Source: Campylorhamphus procurvoides
Taxonomy: Eukaryota; Chordata; Aves; Passeriformes; Dendrocolaptidae
Direction: 5' to 3'
Length of the DNA stretch: 64,000 nt
NCBI GenBank assembly: GCA_013396655.1
Contig: WBMV01002681.1
Span: forward strand, 186,001-250,000
In this document: in pieces, positions 1 to 13,189 of the stretch
How positions within the stretch are numbered: the stretch's first letter is position 1
Layout of the letters: each line of letters begins with the position of its first letter
Position numbers and translations under genes: made by a program
Notes under the pieces: model-generated
Told to the model about the DNA's origin: nothing
What the model saw: the letters and a program-made list of their open reading frames with translations, nothing else
The model's database searches: none

Positions 1-1870
1 ACATGGAAATTATGTTTGACCTACGCTGGTTAAGATAGATGACTTCCTTACACAAGTTATAAACACTTGTAAGCATTAAGCCAAAACTAAAAAACAATTT
101 GTGTTTCATGAGAGTCTATTTAAGGTTCTCTTCAAATAGAACGCAACAAAAACAAACAGAAAAACCAAAACAGAGAACAAACAATCCCCTTACACAATGC
201 ACATCTTCAGAATCATAATATCAACCTGCCATAATCAGTCTGTAATCCATTTTTGCAAACAGCATTCCTTCATAAACCATGACAACTGAACTTAAATTAA
301 GACCTAAATTTCTGTTTAGAGAATTGCACAACAGCGTAAAAGGCAAATGTGTCTTCATTTCCCAATGGTACTTTATTCTCTGTTTTTTAGTTCTCAAATA
401 TGGCCTCAATATAGGAAGGAAGGAGACAAATATTAGGCTTAACCTAGAAAGTTAAGGAAATAATGCCTGATGGAAAAAGGAAGTGGAGAAGAGCTGAGGC
501 TCCTATGGGTCAATGCGAGAGTTGAAGCTGTTTGATGTTAGTGGAAAACTCTCAGTAAAATTCAAAGGGCTGTCAATTTAGGACAATATCTTCTACATTA
601 CTCCAGAGTGCTTTACTTTATTTCAGTTGAGTTTATTGGAGGAAAATAAATAAATGAGCAGGAGGCTATATACAACCCAACCCCAGCCAAATGGTGGACC
701 AGGTCCTCAGCATTGCTCTCTGGTTGGCATGGGGGAATTTTTAAATAGTTTACCAAACCTGGTGGTGATTTGAAGAGCCAAGAGAAATCTCTGAATAGTG
801 GATGAAAGGCAGAGCTGAACAATACTTCTTCCCCTGCATTCAGCTGCTGACATACTGCTTTGAGGATGTGGCCATCAGTGCTCCAGAGACCATGACTGGT
901 GCAGAAGTTCAGGCAGACTTGTAGCCTGTTTTAGGACTGAGAAGGCACAAACATAAGCTAACAAAACCTGCCTTCTTTCCACATTTTGGTCTCTCAATGT
1001 GATTATCAAGTCAGAAGAAGCATTGCGTTTCTCCTTTAGCACAGCTAAAGACATAAATACAGTAGAGATATGGTACTTTTCTAAGATAGCTTTCTGGCTG
1101 TGACATCAGCCAGCTTTTGAACCAAAGAAATAGACAAAATAGACCACAAAAATATCTGTAATTGCTTTCACAAGAAAACAAATTAGCCAAAAATACTTGA
1201 TTTTTCACTCTCTTTGTTTTTCAAGAGGAGCTAGAACCTAGCTGAAGAGCTTCAATTTTCATCATGTGGCTCTAGGAAGGGGATCTAGGGAGGAGGACAG
1301 CCTTGTCAGCCTGATGTAAACTGTGGCCTGGTTTCACCTATATTTGAAATGACAAGGCTTGGAAGTTACAGCTACATCTCAGCTCTTGCAGGCACAGCTG
1401 ATGGTTGTTATCAAGGCAAGAACAATGCAGGGGGAAGAAGGACTCTTCTTATCATGGCAGATGGGGTAGAGGTATACCATAACGTTAAAATAAGAGGAGA
1501 GTTGAAAGAGCAGGAAAAGAGCTACTGCTTTTAGTGATAGCCACCCAAAATCTGACTCTTTTCATCATGCCCTCGTCTTCACCTCATGGGAGGATCTCTT
1601 TTGCTATCTTTGTAAACTTTGGCCATCCCAAGTGTGATGTTCTCATTGTGTTAAAAGTCAGCCTTGTCTGCACTGATAGATAGATCTAAGACAGCTCAGC
1701 AATAGACCTTGGTTTCCAAAAAAATATTGAGCTACAACACTAAAAGGGCCTTCAGGTTATCCAAAAATAACTAATAATTTTTTTCCCAATGTTGCTGTGC
1801 CTTTGTTCAATGACAGATTTCTGGAGAGAAAAGCTACAGAGTAAACTAACGAGCCATTTCTTGCAACACT
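1..1870. other. Non-coding DNA, no gene seen
   Basis: AT-rich unique sequence. The open frames here are 60-70 codons at most, have no recognisable domain, and are not linked by convincing splice sites. I see no simple repeat longer than about ten bases and no recognisable transposon end. It is most likely intergenic or intronic. Confidence 0.55.
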
Positions 1871-1874
1871 TTCA

Positions 1875-2030
1875 GTTTGGGTTCAAACCGGAAAGCACAG
1901 ATCCAAATTCTACGGCCTTGGGGATATTTTTCAGTGTGAGGTTTGGATCCAGCCCACTATAAAGAGCCACTATACATGCAAAATTCTGAGGTTGCTGTAA
2001 GTTTGGATTCCATCCACTGTTAAAGTTCAG
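1875..2030. repeat. Possible degenerate tandem repeat, about 60 bp period
   Basis: A GTTTGG-led motif recurs at 1875, 1941 and 2001. The copies at 1941 (GTTTGGATCCAGCCCACTAT) and 2001 (GTTTGGATTCCATCCACTGT) lie exactly 60 bases apart and agree at about 15 of 20 positions. The copy at 1875 is weaker and 66 bases upstream. This could be an old tandem duplication or part of an ancient interspersed repeat; chance is not excluded. Confidence 0.3.
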
Positions 2031-2179
2031 AAGGTTTTGTCTGGGTATTTTGACGTGGGCCTATCTCCATTTTAGTTTTGGAAACAAAAAACCCCAAATA
2101 CACATAGGAAAGAAAATCCCCTTGCAAATATGCAACTTGCCTATCATATGCAGAAACAATTTTAGGACTCTCAGTCCTC

Positions 2180-2285
2180 CAGGTAGTTACTCATGCACTG
2201 ACACCCATTGTTTTCAGTGGACTCCATGTGTAAATAATTATGCACCTGGGAACAGCCACTTGCAGGATCAGGCTGTTGTAAAATA
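2180..2285 (+). repeat. Possible ancient amniote interspersed repeat remnant
   Basis: The run containing TTTTCAGTGGACTCCATGTG, then TAAATAATTATGCACCTG, then CTTGCAGGATCAGGC follows the order of a motif set I recall from high-copy old repeats in turtle, crocodile and bird DNA (a 'cast in sequence around CAATGGGACTACTCAC ... TTGCAGGATCGGGCC'). The family name is not known to me. The match is by memory only, so this is a tentative call. Confidence 0.3.
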
Positions 2286-2299
2286 ATATGCTGATGAAA

Positions 2300-4096
2300 A
2301 CTTAAAAGGTAGCTGTAACACTTGATTAGATTGGTGTAGACTGTTAGCAAAGAGACTGTCTGGATGCAGGCTATTGTCACTCTCATTTTAAGAAGCAATT
2401 TTTAAACAATTACATTTCTTTGCCCTTGGCTTCCAGGGCATCTCCTGCTCCCTCTTCTAGGAGGAGACAGCTTGTAAATGCATGTTAACAAATTCAAATG
2501 CTACAAATGAATTTTACAGTCCTCAGTGCTGGTTATTCTCACCTCATGAATCCAGAAGTGTCTATGAATTTGAAGGATTGTTTTGGGGGGATGATCTCAT
2601 CTCTCAGCTTTACATATTCTCTAGTTTCGTTTTCCCCTGCAATTCATTCCATGCACTCAACTAGCAAGCCAGACTTTCCAGAAAAGGACAAACTACTAAT
2701 GTTTTTCTTCTTCTTCCTTTATGTTTACTGCTTGTGTTTCATTGCCTTGCCATAGGGCAATAGTTTTTGTCCAGGGATAGTAGTTATTTCTTAGGTTTTT
2801 AATATTTTATGTAGTTCATGTCCTCAAAACAAAGTTTTACTAGTGCACAGATCAAATAAATCCCAGACTTTCAAAAATGATACTATGGAAGCTTCAGCTT
2901 CACAAGCACAGCTGCAAATGAGGCTTTAATTGCCACCTTAGAAAAAGGGCTGAAAATGTCTAGCAGTGTGCAGTAAATTTTGAGAGGCCAGATCAATAGT
3001 GAGCATGCCTATTTTCCATAGAGTATAGCATATAAGACTAGGAAACATTCCCATGAAGCATACTGTATGTGATGTGTGACCAAATTCTTCCATTTTTATT
3101 GCAGAGATGGTGAAAAGTGAACAATACTCTTGCCTTTTGTTATTAAATCTCTTCTGGCTGAGTGTTTTACCATGTTTAGACCACATTTTTTCCCCAAAAG
3201 TGAACAGAGTAATTTTTTTAAGTGGTGTGAGTTATTTCAAACATTTTCTTCGTCAGTGTGAAGCTCAAGAAAACTTGGCAGATTTCAGAAACTACTTCTG
3301 GAAGTTCACAACAATTGAAGGACCAATTATAAAAGACCACAATGAAAGTTGCAAAAAAAAAAATCTTCTCAGAACTTCCCTATAGCCCAAATTTCATATT
3401 CATGTTCCAAAGCAGGAATGTCACATTCTTAACAAGAGTTCATCAGGCCTTATTTCACAGGAACAAAACAACATTTTTCCTCCCAAGAGCTTTTCTTGGA
3501 AAGAAACACAGTATTTTGTTAGTTTGAAAAACCCCCAGAAGTGGGTCATAGGAAAACAGAAAAAAACATGGAAAATTACAGCCCCAAATGGTTAAAGATT
3601 TACAAGTCTATAAGCAGCTGGCAAAAGGGTCAGATACTGGGTAATGTTAATGCAGTTTCAATAATAAGTGGTATTACTAGCTCAGCTTGTAACTGGTTTC
3701 CTTATGGGATGTCAAATACGGGATGTTACGGAACTGTTTCATTGTATAATAAATAAGCTTCTCTGAAGTAAATCTCTCAACCTTTTGCAGCTGACTCGTC
3801 AGTTGGTTCTGAAACATTGTGTCTTTGACGTTGCTGCAGAGACTGCCAAGAGCTGGATCAACCAGTGCCAGCTGTTACCGTATTTGTGATACAAACCTAT
3901 TCCCAAAGGGCATTTACTTTATTTTAATTTTCACTATACCCCAGTTACGCACTCATTCAGGTTGACTGTTTTGTGCACTTAGGGGCAATGCAGTTCATGA
4001 GGGTTTTGAAAAGTGTCTCAAAAGTCAAGATAAATAAGTACATTAAGAAAACATTAGCTGGAAATTGTGTTGTGGCTTGTTACCTACATTTAATAA
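2300..4096. other. Non-coding DNA, no gene seen
   Basis: AT-rich unique sequence with several open frames of 60-92 codons on both strands. None has a recognisable motif or convincing exon borders. A short A-run lies at about 3351-3362. No transposon ends were recognised. Confidence 0.5.
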
Positions 4097-4153
4097 GGGG
4101 GGGGTGGGGGTGGGGGGAAAGGGAAAAAAACCCCAGCCAACCCCAACCCACCA
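4097..4153 (+). repeat. G-rich tract with quadruplex pattern, then C-rich tract
   Basis: Four G-runs follow one another: eight G at 4097-4104, five at 4106-4110, six at 4112-4117 and three at 4121-4123, with loops of one, one and three bases. This fits the usual G-quadruplex pattern on the plus strand. A short A-run and a C-rich stretch (4131-4153) follow directly, so G-C foldback pairing is an alternative to a quadruplex. No gene or promoter is recognisable next to it. Confidence 0.75.
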
Positions 4154-4159
4154 CTGTAA

Positions 4160-7100
4160 CAATAGTCTGGTTTAATTATAACACAGCAAAGATGCGCAAA
4201 CTATGTTAATGCTGATTTTACAAACAATAGAGCATATGATAACATTCTGTATCCTATTATATTATAAAAAGCCTATTTGATATTTTTCTCACTCACTTTA
4301 GAACAGTTTGTAAAGGGTAGAAGAAATAAAATCACAAGACCTATAATACTTCTGATCATCTTATTAAAAACTGTCAACATGTAACTGGAATCATCTTAGG
4401 GGCCTGTGGCTCAGAGGCATGCACTTTTAATGACTGCCAGCCAAAAAAGGCAGAATAAATAACATAACGTTTTAACTGTGCTGGATCATGAAAGAAGTAG
4501 CACTTCATTTTACAATCAGTCTGTGTGGTTCACAGTTTTGTGCCAAAACTTTACACAGGTTAAAAAAGAGAATAATTCATTTGGAAAGGAAAAGTCCAGC
4601 AAGGTCTATGAAACAGGAAAGTAAAAACTCTGCCTCAAGAACTAAGGAGAATGTTGTGTGAGAAATCCCAGTTATGCTTCTCCTGTTCTTATACAACAAC
4701 AGGAGGCAGGGTGGGGTGTTCATCTTCCCAGAACTAGTGATGCAGGGTGGTGTAAACCGTTCCTAAGAGCCAAAGAGGCTCAATAGCTCATGATTGTGTT
4801 GGTGCAAAGAGAGAGAGAAACCATTACACTTTGGCACTGTGGCTCAATAATAAGGTCCTTGATGTGTTTCTTGCTTGTTCTTCCAATCCATTTTTGTAGA
4901 TTAGATATACCAAGGCCTCTTGACCTTCTATGCAGTTATTCTTTCTATGCTGCCTGTCCAAACACTCTAGTGATGGAAAATATTTCATTTATCTCCCTTC
5001 AGTTTGTATTGTCTTATTATAGTTCCTGGGCATACTTCTGTTAGTATTTTATTGCTAGCTAGGCTTCTGCAGCAGGAGAGATACACAGACCACATCAAAG
5101 ACGAACAAATTGTTACTTACAAGTGGGAACTACTACTCTAGCTGTAGTAACTACTTCTCTAACATCTGTTGTTCTTCAAAACATGCTATGCAGTTTTTAC
5201 CCTACATGTCTGTGATTGGAGGTTGATTTTTCCTGAAAATTCCTTCATCTCAGAAAAGTCAGCAATGTGTAAACTAAACCCTACAAAAGCAAAGTAAGAA
5301 GAGATTCATAGATGCGTCTGCACTGGTGTTTTCCAGAGACTGCAATGTGCTGTGCAGCTCGCCACTAGGGCTCCTTGCTTATTTTTTTCAGATTCCTTCC
5401 CTGTGCTGTTTGCCTGGCTCCTATGCCCACACAGGCCCTGTGTATATAACCAAAGTCAAGGGCACAGCACTGATGAATAACTGCTACTTTCTTTTACTGT
5501 CTGATCACAGTTTACCTACTACTGTATACTGCCAGTCCTTACCAAAGAGATCCAATCAACAACATTCATTCTACATGTCGCCTAGCTGGCTATGTCTTTC
5601 ATGAAAATAACTGACCCTGTATTTCTGAGAGAAGTTATTTTCAGTAACAACCATCCCATTTGTCTGATAGATAGGGGATTGGAATTGACATGATTTACTT
5701 CCCTGGAAACAAGTAAAGATTGATAAACAAAGACTTGAGGATATTATTTAAAATTTCAAATTCACTTTTGCCTCATCCTTTTCCAAATTTTGCTAGCTGA
5801 AATGATCTTGGTGTTTAAATGTGTTTTATATAGTCTACTCACACTTCCAAGTAGTTCTCTTGCATTTTTGTGACTGAGTGTTGCCATTCATTGCTTGAAG
5901 TAGGTAACAAGAACTGTGCATTCCTTTGAAAAGAGGAACAACCCCAAAGGCTTATTTCAAGTTCTGCTTTGAATTTAAAGTCAATGTTTAAAATCTGATT
6001 ATTGCATCTTCTTTTTAAATGTGCTTTTAAGTCTGTTCGCATGTGGAAAATGTTTTTGGTTAGAAAAATATAGTTATTTATTCCTACAAACTGAATATGT
6101 GACACGTGGTACAAGAAACCTTCATATGTATGAAAGCTATCCATATGAATTTTATTGCTCTTGGCCCTTATATGAGTCTGCTGCTGATGTGGCTAAATAC
6201 AACTTGGCCCATCACTTAGCAACAGACAAGGATTTATGAATGCATATCCCTTCCTATAGGCTCATAGAACAGCCTTCCTTTAACCACTGATGTTCACTTA
6301 AGGACCATACTTTACTTATTTTTGTTGTTGGTGGTGGTTTTTTTCCCTCTGGGTCCTTAATGTCAGTTCATTAAAGAGTCTGTTACTGTATATGGTATGG
6401 GCCAAATTCTTATATCATTTTAGAAACTGCAAACTTCATTTAATTCCTTGGGGGTATATGGAGCTGCTTCAAATTTACAACAGTAAAAGGAACGTAAGAA
6501 TTCTGCCTTTGATGTTTGTCTGTTCTGTATGAACTCCCCTTAGCTTGCAGAAAAAGTCTTAAATGAACATTCAGGTAACTGGATGCTATTGACCCTTGTT
6601 AAGAAAGATTGTTATTGTTGTTCTCATTGTTGCTATATTCTTATTATTCCTTATTATTATTTGAGTAAACAGAATCAAACAGAAGACTCCATGGTCATGT
6701 GTCCTTTTGGGCCGCTGACTTCAGAAAAGCTGGTAAGTGGATTAAGACAGGGTAAGCAAGGGGAGTGCTAGGATTACTGCTAGGAGAAAGTCAAGGTGAG
6801 GTCTGTTTTGATGAGTTCATCTTGGTTCCCTCAGTCATTCTCACTGTGGGTGGTTTCTGTGAGTTCCCCAAAGTGTTTACAGTTGAAGTCATCTTTAGAC
6901 ATGTGGACTTACTTTGAGTTCTGCCAATTTCTTATTTATTTTTCTTGAATTCCACCACAGTCCAAATTGTCCTGTTGTTTTATGAAGATACTCAGGAGAA
7001 ACCTCCCTTTCCAGTATCTCTGAGATTTCCTACATTTAAAAGGTGTTGCATATAGACACATGGATTATTTATTAAAAAAAAACACCACAAAAGCCAAAGA

Positions 7101-8160
7101 AACAAATACACAAAAACCACCAGCAAACCCCTAAGTAGTCTAAGAAGGGTAGTAATCACCTGGGGAATCAAATCTCTCAAACCAGTTGATCAGTCACTAT
7201 TTAGATAGTGATTGTAGTCTGCATTGCAAGGTGCATTGCAATGGCATCTTTAGCTGGATTAGGTGAGAATTCCCAAACTGTGAAGAATGTGGTTCTACAT
7301 ACCACTGAAGCATGACCATGATTCATTGGTACTGATAAACTAGCTGCAAAACATCTCCTAATTGCTTTAACTGGTACAGAAGACCAGTCTACACACCATT
7401 TCTTCAGCTGCAATTTCTACTGCCTCTCCAGCCTGTCAGTGGTCTCCCATTAGCTGCTCTTACCACTGTGGGGGAGGCCCTGGGTCCAGGCAATTACTAA
7501 GTGCACTGGCGGAGCACACAGGCACAAACTTCATACCCAGCTGTATTGCATCTATAACTACAGGGCAAACTTGAATTCAATCCTTCTGTCACATTTATAA
7601 CTTGAATTTCAAAGCCCTTGCCACATTAGAAAGAAAGTGCTTATTACAGGATCCCTGTCAGTTTCTTAGGACTGCATTATGGCTTCTCTGACAGGGTTTG
7701 TGTAGACAAAAGAAATGCTGAGTAGCTCTGCAAGGGACTATTTTGATACAGATGGGAATTTTAGCTGTCTTTGTATTAAAATTTGGAGATAGCTCCTACA
7801 CATTCTTCTCACTGCCCAGGAGTTAGGCAAAGAGAAAGGCAGTTAAGCTTTAGAGAAGAATAAAGACAATAAAAAAAAAAAGGCAGAGATTAGAAAATAA
7901 CAGAAACACCATTTGAGAGAAAATGAAAACAGTTGTTACATGACTTGAAGGCATTTCAGCTTCTCAAATGATTGCATGCGTAGACAGCTTTGACACAAAT
8001 ATTTGCATGCTTAGATTTATAACAAAATGTTACCCACAAGGGTGACATGCATTATTGTAGACTCAGGGACTGAAGTAACCAAGCCAAAATAGCAGAAATA
8101 CAAGGCATTCTGGGAGCACATCAGGAGCACATGTGCACAGTGTGCTTACCCTCTTTCCCA
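4160..8160. other. Non-coding DNA, no gene seen
   Basis: Unique AT-rich sequence. The longest open frames are about 90-100 codons and show no family signature. A short A-run lies at about 7073-7082 and another at about 7871-7881. No retroelement end, RNA gene or splice-supported exon was recognised. Confidence 0.5.
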
Positions 8161-8165
8161 TATAT

Positions 8166-8184
8166 ACACAAACACACACACACA
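8166..8184. repeat. Short (CA)n microsatellite
   Basis: An alternating CA run with one AA interruption. It is a small simple repeat in otherwise unique DNA. Confidence 0.8.
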
Positions 8185-8189
8185 TGTAA

Positions 8190-10640
8190 CTCAAGTGTAT
8201 GAGCCGGGGCATTTTTTCCAAGCACCTCACACCTTAAACGGCATATACAAATATATGTTTGTATGGATACAGATATAGGCATTTATACATTGACTGTACA
8301 TGAATATTCACATGTTCTACATCTGGCACACTGGTATACTTCCCAAAATGTATCCCTCTTGGACCTGTAACACCTCTTATTGTGTGGCAGGGACAGCAGT
8401 GGCCACCAGTGTTCAGCCACAGCTGCATATAGTGTTCCTCTTTCACCAACCAGAACTCAAGGGAGAGCAATGCTGCCCCGTTTTTCTGTCTTCAATATGA
8501 AAAAAAATCCCTACTCTCTGTTGGAGGTGGGGTTAGCGGAGAGCCATCAGCTGGGAAATTTGGAATAGCATGTATAATTTAATGAAATTTAAAATAATTT
8601 AACCCCCCAAAACATGCAGGATGGAAAGCATCTTTATATATTGGAAGTGCACATCATATATGTGGCTTCCAACATACAAATGACTGTGTGTCTGCAGGGT
8701 GAGGAGCGCTTGGAAAAGCTGGCACTGGGTTGGAGGTGGGCCAGGCACCCAGTGCCCCTGCCATGGCATGGGGGGTGTTTGTATCTGGGGGCTTGGCACA
8801 GCCCCACGGCGAGGGCTCTGCCAGATGCAAAACACAGCTCCAGATTCAGCTTCCCCAACTGCTGAGCTTTCTAAATCTGGAGTTTTGTTTCAGGGCTGCC
8901 TCCTGTAATGATGGGAAAATTATCTGCTGTGGTTTATGGCTGTGTTTGTATGACACAAAAAAGGATTGGTAATTCTGTAGATTGTTTCTGTTTCTCTTTT
9001 TGTTCTTATCTTTTGACTTCTCTTGTTTGTTGTTTTTTTTGTTTGTTTTTGTTTGGGTTTTTGTTTCATTTTGGTTTTGGATTGCTTTTTGTTTTGTATA
9101 TCTAACTCTCTTTTTACCCCTTCGTGCTTTTTAATTGTCTCTTTTTTTCCTTTGCTTTGTTACTGTAAGGGTTGAAATGAGTGAGACTCCTAATACTTAA
9201 ACCCTAAATTTTAGGTCACTTAGTAAGATATTTACTGAGCCTCAGAGTCTAGTCTGTTTAAAAGTTTCTCTATCATGATGATAAAGCACAGATGTCATTA
9301 TGCCACTTTTTAAATCTGCTTTTGCCAATATAAACATTAGTCATCTACAGCCTAAGCTTGACCAGAAATTCATTTCATGAAAAGCTACCTTAAAAGAAAG
9401 GGGTTGATTTCATCTCACATTGTTTAAATCATCTACTGTGTACATATTTACTCCAAACTTGTCCCCACAGCCTCCTTTTATGGCTAACAGAGTGAAATAC
9501 ACAAGTTCTTCCTGAAATTTATTTGGCTGATTTTAGACTAACGAATTGCACCCTAGAAGATCTGGACTATTGCATGACTTGCTCCAAGATGACTCTTTCT
9601 CCCAAGTATTATAGCTGCACCAATCAGAAACTGAAGGACATCACTGGTTTGAAATCCAGTCCTTAAAAATAAATTGTAAAATAGAACTTAAAGATCTGGA
9701 TTGATCTAATTGTCTTCATGTAATTTGATTATTTAACATTTGCTGACAATAAATTCTAAATTGTCTTTTTGAGTTCCAACATCAGCTACAGAAAGATGTC
9801 ATCTTTCTAAGTGTTTCATGCAGTAAAGAAATATGTGTTCATTATGCTCACTGAAGAAAACCCCAACCTATCAAGCATTAGAGTCCTATCATCCAGATTC
9901 ACTTGTTTCTTAAAAATCTTAGTTGAATACTTGTTTATAGTGATTTATCTTGCATTTGTAGACATTTTTCTAGTTAACTTTTAACTTTTCTTAGTAGAAC
10001 AAGATTCTGAGATCTCTCACTGAAAACAAGATGGGTTACATAACCAGTGGTTTGACTGACCATTCATTTTTCTGTTTTGCTGGTTGTTCTTGTGGTTCTC
10101 TTCCGAAAATTTTTCTTGAATGAGGTTTTCACATAAATAAAATCCATACCTTTTTGTCCAGTTTATGAAGCCACCTCCTAAGGAAGATATGGAAATCAAC
10201 CAAATAACTCACCAAAGAAAAATAGAGGTTTAAACTCAATGCTTCAATGTACATACATGCGTAAGAAAACCTCTGTTCATGACTGGAGCCGAGAACAGTT
10301 CCTTTTGGTTCTTGTGATAAAACTGTTAAAATTTCTTTCAAGCATCAAAAAATACTGTCTTTTCCCAAGCCTTTTATTTGGCCACATCAAATTCATGTTG
10401 TCTCCTGTTTGACAGTTTCAGTCAAGCTGTAACAACGGAATGAGAATATGCTGCCACATGGTGACCCTCACTGGGGAACCACCAGCCCACTGTCACAGAC
10501 AGCTCAGGTGCCAACCACAGCTGTGGAGTAGGATGCAGGCAAGGAGACCATTTGGCTCACTGTCTTTGAGATGGAAATTTAATGTCCTCCAGCACCACTT
10601 CTGTGTGAGACGTTGAAGATGCCCTGATTATTAGAGGTGA
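8190..10640. other. Non-coding DNA with a T/G-rich stretch
   Basis: No gene was recognised. From about 8600 to 8870 the sequence is more G+C-rich than its surroundings, and short frames overlap there in several registers on both strands, which is what composition alone would give. From about 8985 to 9090 the plus strand is T-rich with regularly spaced G (TTTG/TTTTG units), a low-complexity tract rather than a defined element. Confidence 0.5.
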
Positions 10641-10721
10641 TTTACAATTTTCCAGTGGAACACTTATCCGTTGGAAAATGCTGATTTTACAGAATTGAAA
10701 CATTTTACAGAAACATGTTGA

Positions 10722-10744
10722 TTCCATTGAAAATTTCAATGGAA
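10722..10744. repeat. Near-perfect 23-bp palindrome
   Basis: The 11-base arm TTCCATTGAAA (10722-10732) is followed by a single A at 10733 and the exact reverse complement TTTCAATGGAA (10734-10744). It would form a hairpin with almost no loop, or could be a symmetrical protein-binding site. The surrounding bases (about 10650-10745) carry related AT-rich half-motifs, so it could also be a remnant of an old repeat. Confidence 0.7.
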
Positions 10745-10759
10745 AACAGGCAGGCAGGC

Positions 10760-11317
10760 TGTCCAGGACGCCTGTGCTCCTGGTTGTATGCCAGCCTAGG
10801 CTCCCCTGGCTCCCCACTCCCCAGACAGCTGCTTCTCCAGCTTCCTGATACCCTGACCAGGCCTCTACCTCAGAAATGAGGTGGCTGAGGGGAAGGAAAC
10901 ATAAAGTAGGGGGGCACTGTCCCTCTCACAGGCTTTCTTGCCATAGCACATCTTCAAAAGTTTTCTTTCTTTTACAAAAGTATGAGTTCTTCAGGAAAAT
11001 TCACAATCGCTTCTTTCCACAAAAGGGAAAATCTATTCTACCAGCAAGGTGATACCAACAACTTTTGCTTTCTTTTTGCTTGCACTTCATATATTTAAAA
11101 ATATGATCCTATGTGGTAATTATTCAGGATACTCACACTGAAATAATGATGCAGTTGTCAGTGCCTGAAGCATTCATTCCCTATGATAAGCACCCAAAAA
11201 ATGGCAAGTTCACTGTGCACATTGTCATCAGGATAAAATCAATTCACATTTTTATCTCTGGACGTACTCAGAGTTGTCCCAGTGGGAATATACCAAACAA
11301 AAGAGATATATGTCAAA

Positions 11318-11348
<31 letters not shown>

Positions 11349-13185
11349 CCCCTCATTTATTTATGATCTACTTATTTTTAAATTTGCTTGGGTGAGGATG
11401 ACTAACCTAATTTTTTTCTCATCCAGTCTAGGAAAACACATGTAGGGGAAAAAAAGTGTTTAATTAGAAATGTATTTTAAATATTGTAATACACACCAGA
11501 GGAATTTCTAAGCCCTGCTGCAGAAACTGTATATTTTAGTTAATATGTCTGCTCACTGGGTCTTAGTTGTTATGGTCATAACTTCAGCTTAGAATTCTGT
11601 TTTGGAGCATGTATGATATGACAGGCACCTGCAGAAATCAATTGTCTCATCACTGTTCACATAAACCTTAGACTGTGTCTTCATGTTGGTTCTATTGGCA
11701 AATACAAGCTAATTGTTTCATTAACTTAATACAGTCAGTGAAACTGCTAACATGAAAATATTTGTTTCTAAAGTATTTTTGGTGATCTGAATTAAGCAAA
11801 CAAACAAACGAAAATGTCCCAATGCTTGTTCTGCATTTTACCACCTGTGGGGGGAATACGCAAGCTATGAGTGCCTATGTGCATGTGCTTAACAGTTTTG
11901 ACTTGCACTGAGGTGTGACACTGCTGATCATTTCTGTGCTATTTCCTCAGATTTGGTGGGTGGTACACTTACAGTACATCCAATCAGTGAATCAATAAAT
12001 AGTGAAGCCTGCATATTAAAAAAAGTTTAACAAATAAGTGCTCATAATGAAAGTTGGTTTTGTGGGCTTTTTCTCTATGGTTTCATGGGCAGTCATGCTT
12101 TTGATCTGGGACCTGTTAGGAACCGTTGCACCACAGATGAAAGGAGTTAGAAAATTCCATATCATAATGCAGTTAGATCAGTAATTCATGGAGCAGGTAA
12201 TTCACAATGACTTGCCAGTCCTTTGATTGCACACAGTTTATGACTATTAGCAGTTTCCCCTTTCAAATTTGTATGCTTCCATACTTCCTTTCTGACCTCT
12301 TTTTCATCATTTATAGTCCAATTTGGTAGTGAAAAAACATAACTGGTGCTCAAGTGTATGGCTGTCATTCAAACCTCAATGCGTTAGTGAGCAGTTTGAC
12401 ATTTGTGACTATGAAAAAAAAAAACATTAAGCAGGTGTACGGAACACTAACCAGGTCCCTCAAACAATGCTTTATGGGATTCACAACTTGCCTCTAGGCT
12501 ATAAACCTGATTCAGCCTGAGTTTTCAAGGTAGATTTAATCTTGATATTTACACTCCAAATGCATCTTGCATTCGAACATAACTGCAATATAAATGACAC
12601 AAACAGGTTTCAAATGGAGGATCATGGGAAGAGTTTTACTCTAGGAGCTTTGTATTCTTTGAGGTTTAACAATTATCTGTCCTCAGTTTGTAAAGTCAAG
12701 TGCTGCATCCTCAGCTTCAGTAAATTGGTTTACTACTCAGGCGGGTCCTGGCTCTAACAATCTCTTGCTACTCTTCTAAGGGAGTAAGGTTCAAATTAAA
12801 AGAAACACAAAAAATGCTGTTTAATCACTCCTAACATAGTCATATGCTGTACAGGTGTGCCCATATCACATTTTATTTCAGTTATACTTACCAGGTTTCT
12901 GGGAACTGATGCTGTGGCTTTACAAAGGTAGAGAGATTTCTACAAGTTGGATGAATAACATCAGGTAAATGTGTTAAAATAAGTTACTGTTTTGTTTCTA
13001 CAGGACTAATACAGTGTTGAAGTTGCTGAAAAAGGGCCCCTAAAAAGAACATTGCAAACGTTTGAGTGGTCAAGTAGGAGTAAGAACTGTGAGACTGAGA
13101 ACTAAACAGTTCTGTGATGTGATCAACTAAAATGATATTTTTATATATATGAACATAAAAACTGTGCACAAAGTCCTCCAATGGT
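10760..13185. other. Non-coding DNA with a (TA)n microsatellite
   Basis: No gene was recognised. A clean alternating TA run occupies 11325-11348. A 110-codon plus-strand frame from 11113 crosses it, and its Ile/Tyr repeat comes only from that microsatellite. A short A-run lies at about 12414-12424. The rest is unique AT-rich sequence. Confidence 0.5.
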
Positions 13186-13189
13186 AACC

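Noticed and set aside
1870..1900. A tRNA B-box-like GGGTTCAAACC
   Set aside because: There is no A box at the right distance and no acceptor-stem pairing, so no tRNA gene is supported.
5095..5210. GTTACTTACAAGTGG and ACATCTGTTGTTCTTCAAAACATG, like an old repeat seen in reptiles
   Set aside because: The motifs are short and separated, and I cannot name or align the family with any confidence.
11113..11445. A 110-codon plus-strand frame with an Ile/Tyr repeat
   Set aside because: The repeat comes from the (TA)n microsatellite at 11325-11348; the rest has no motif and no splice support.
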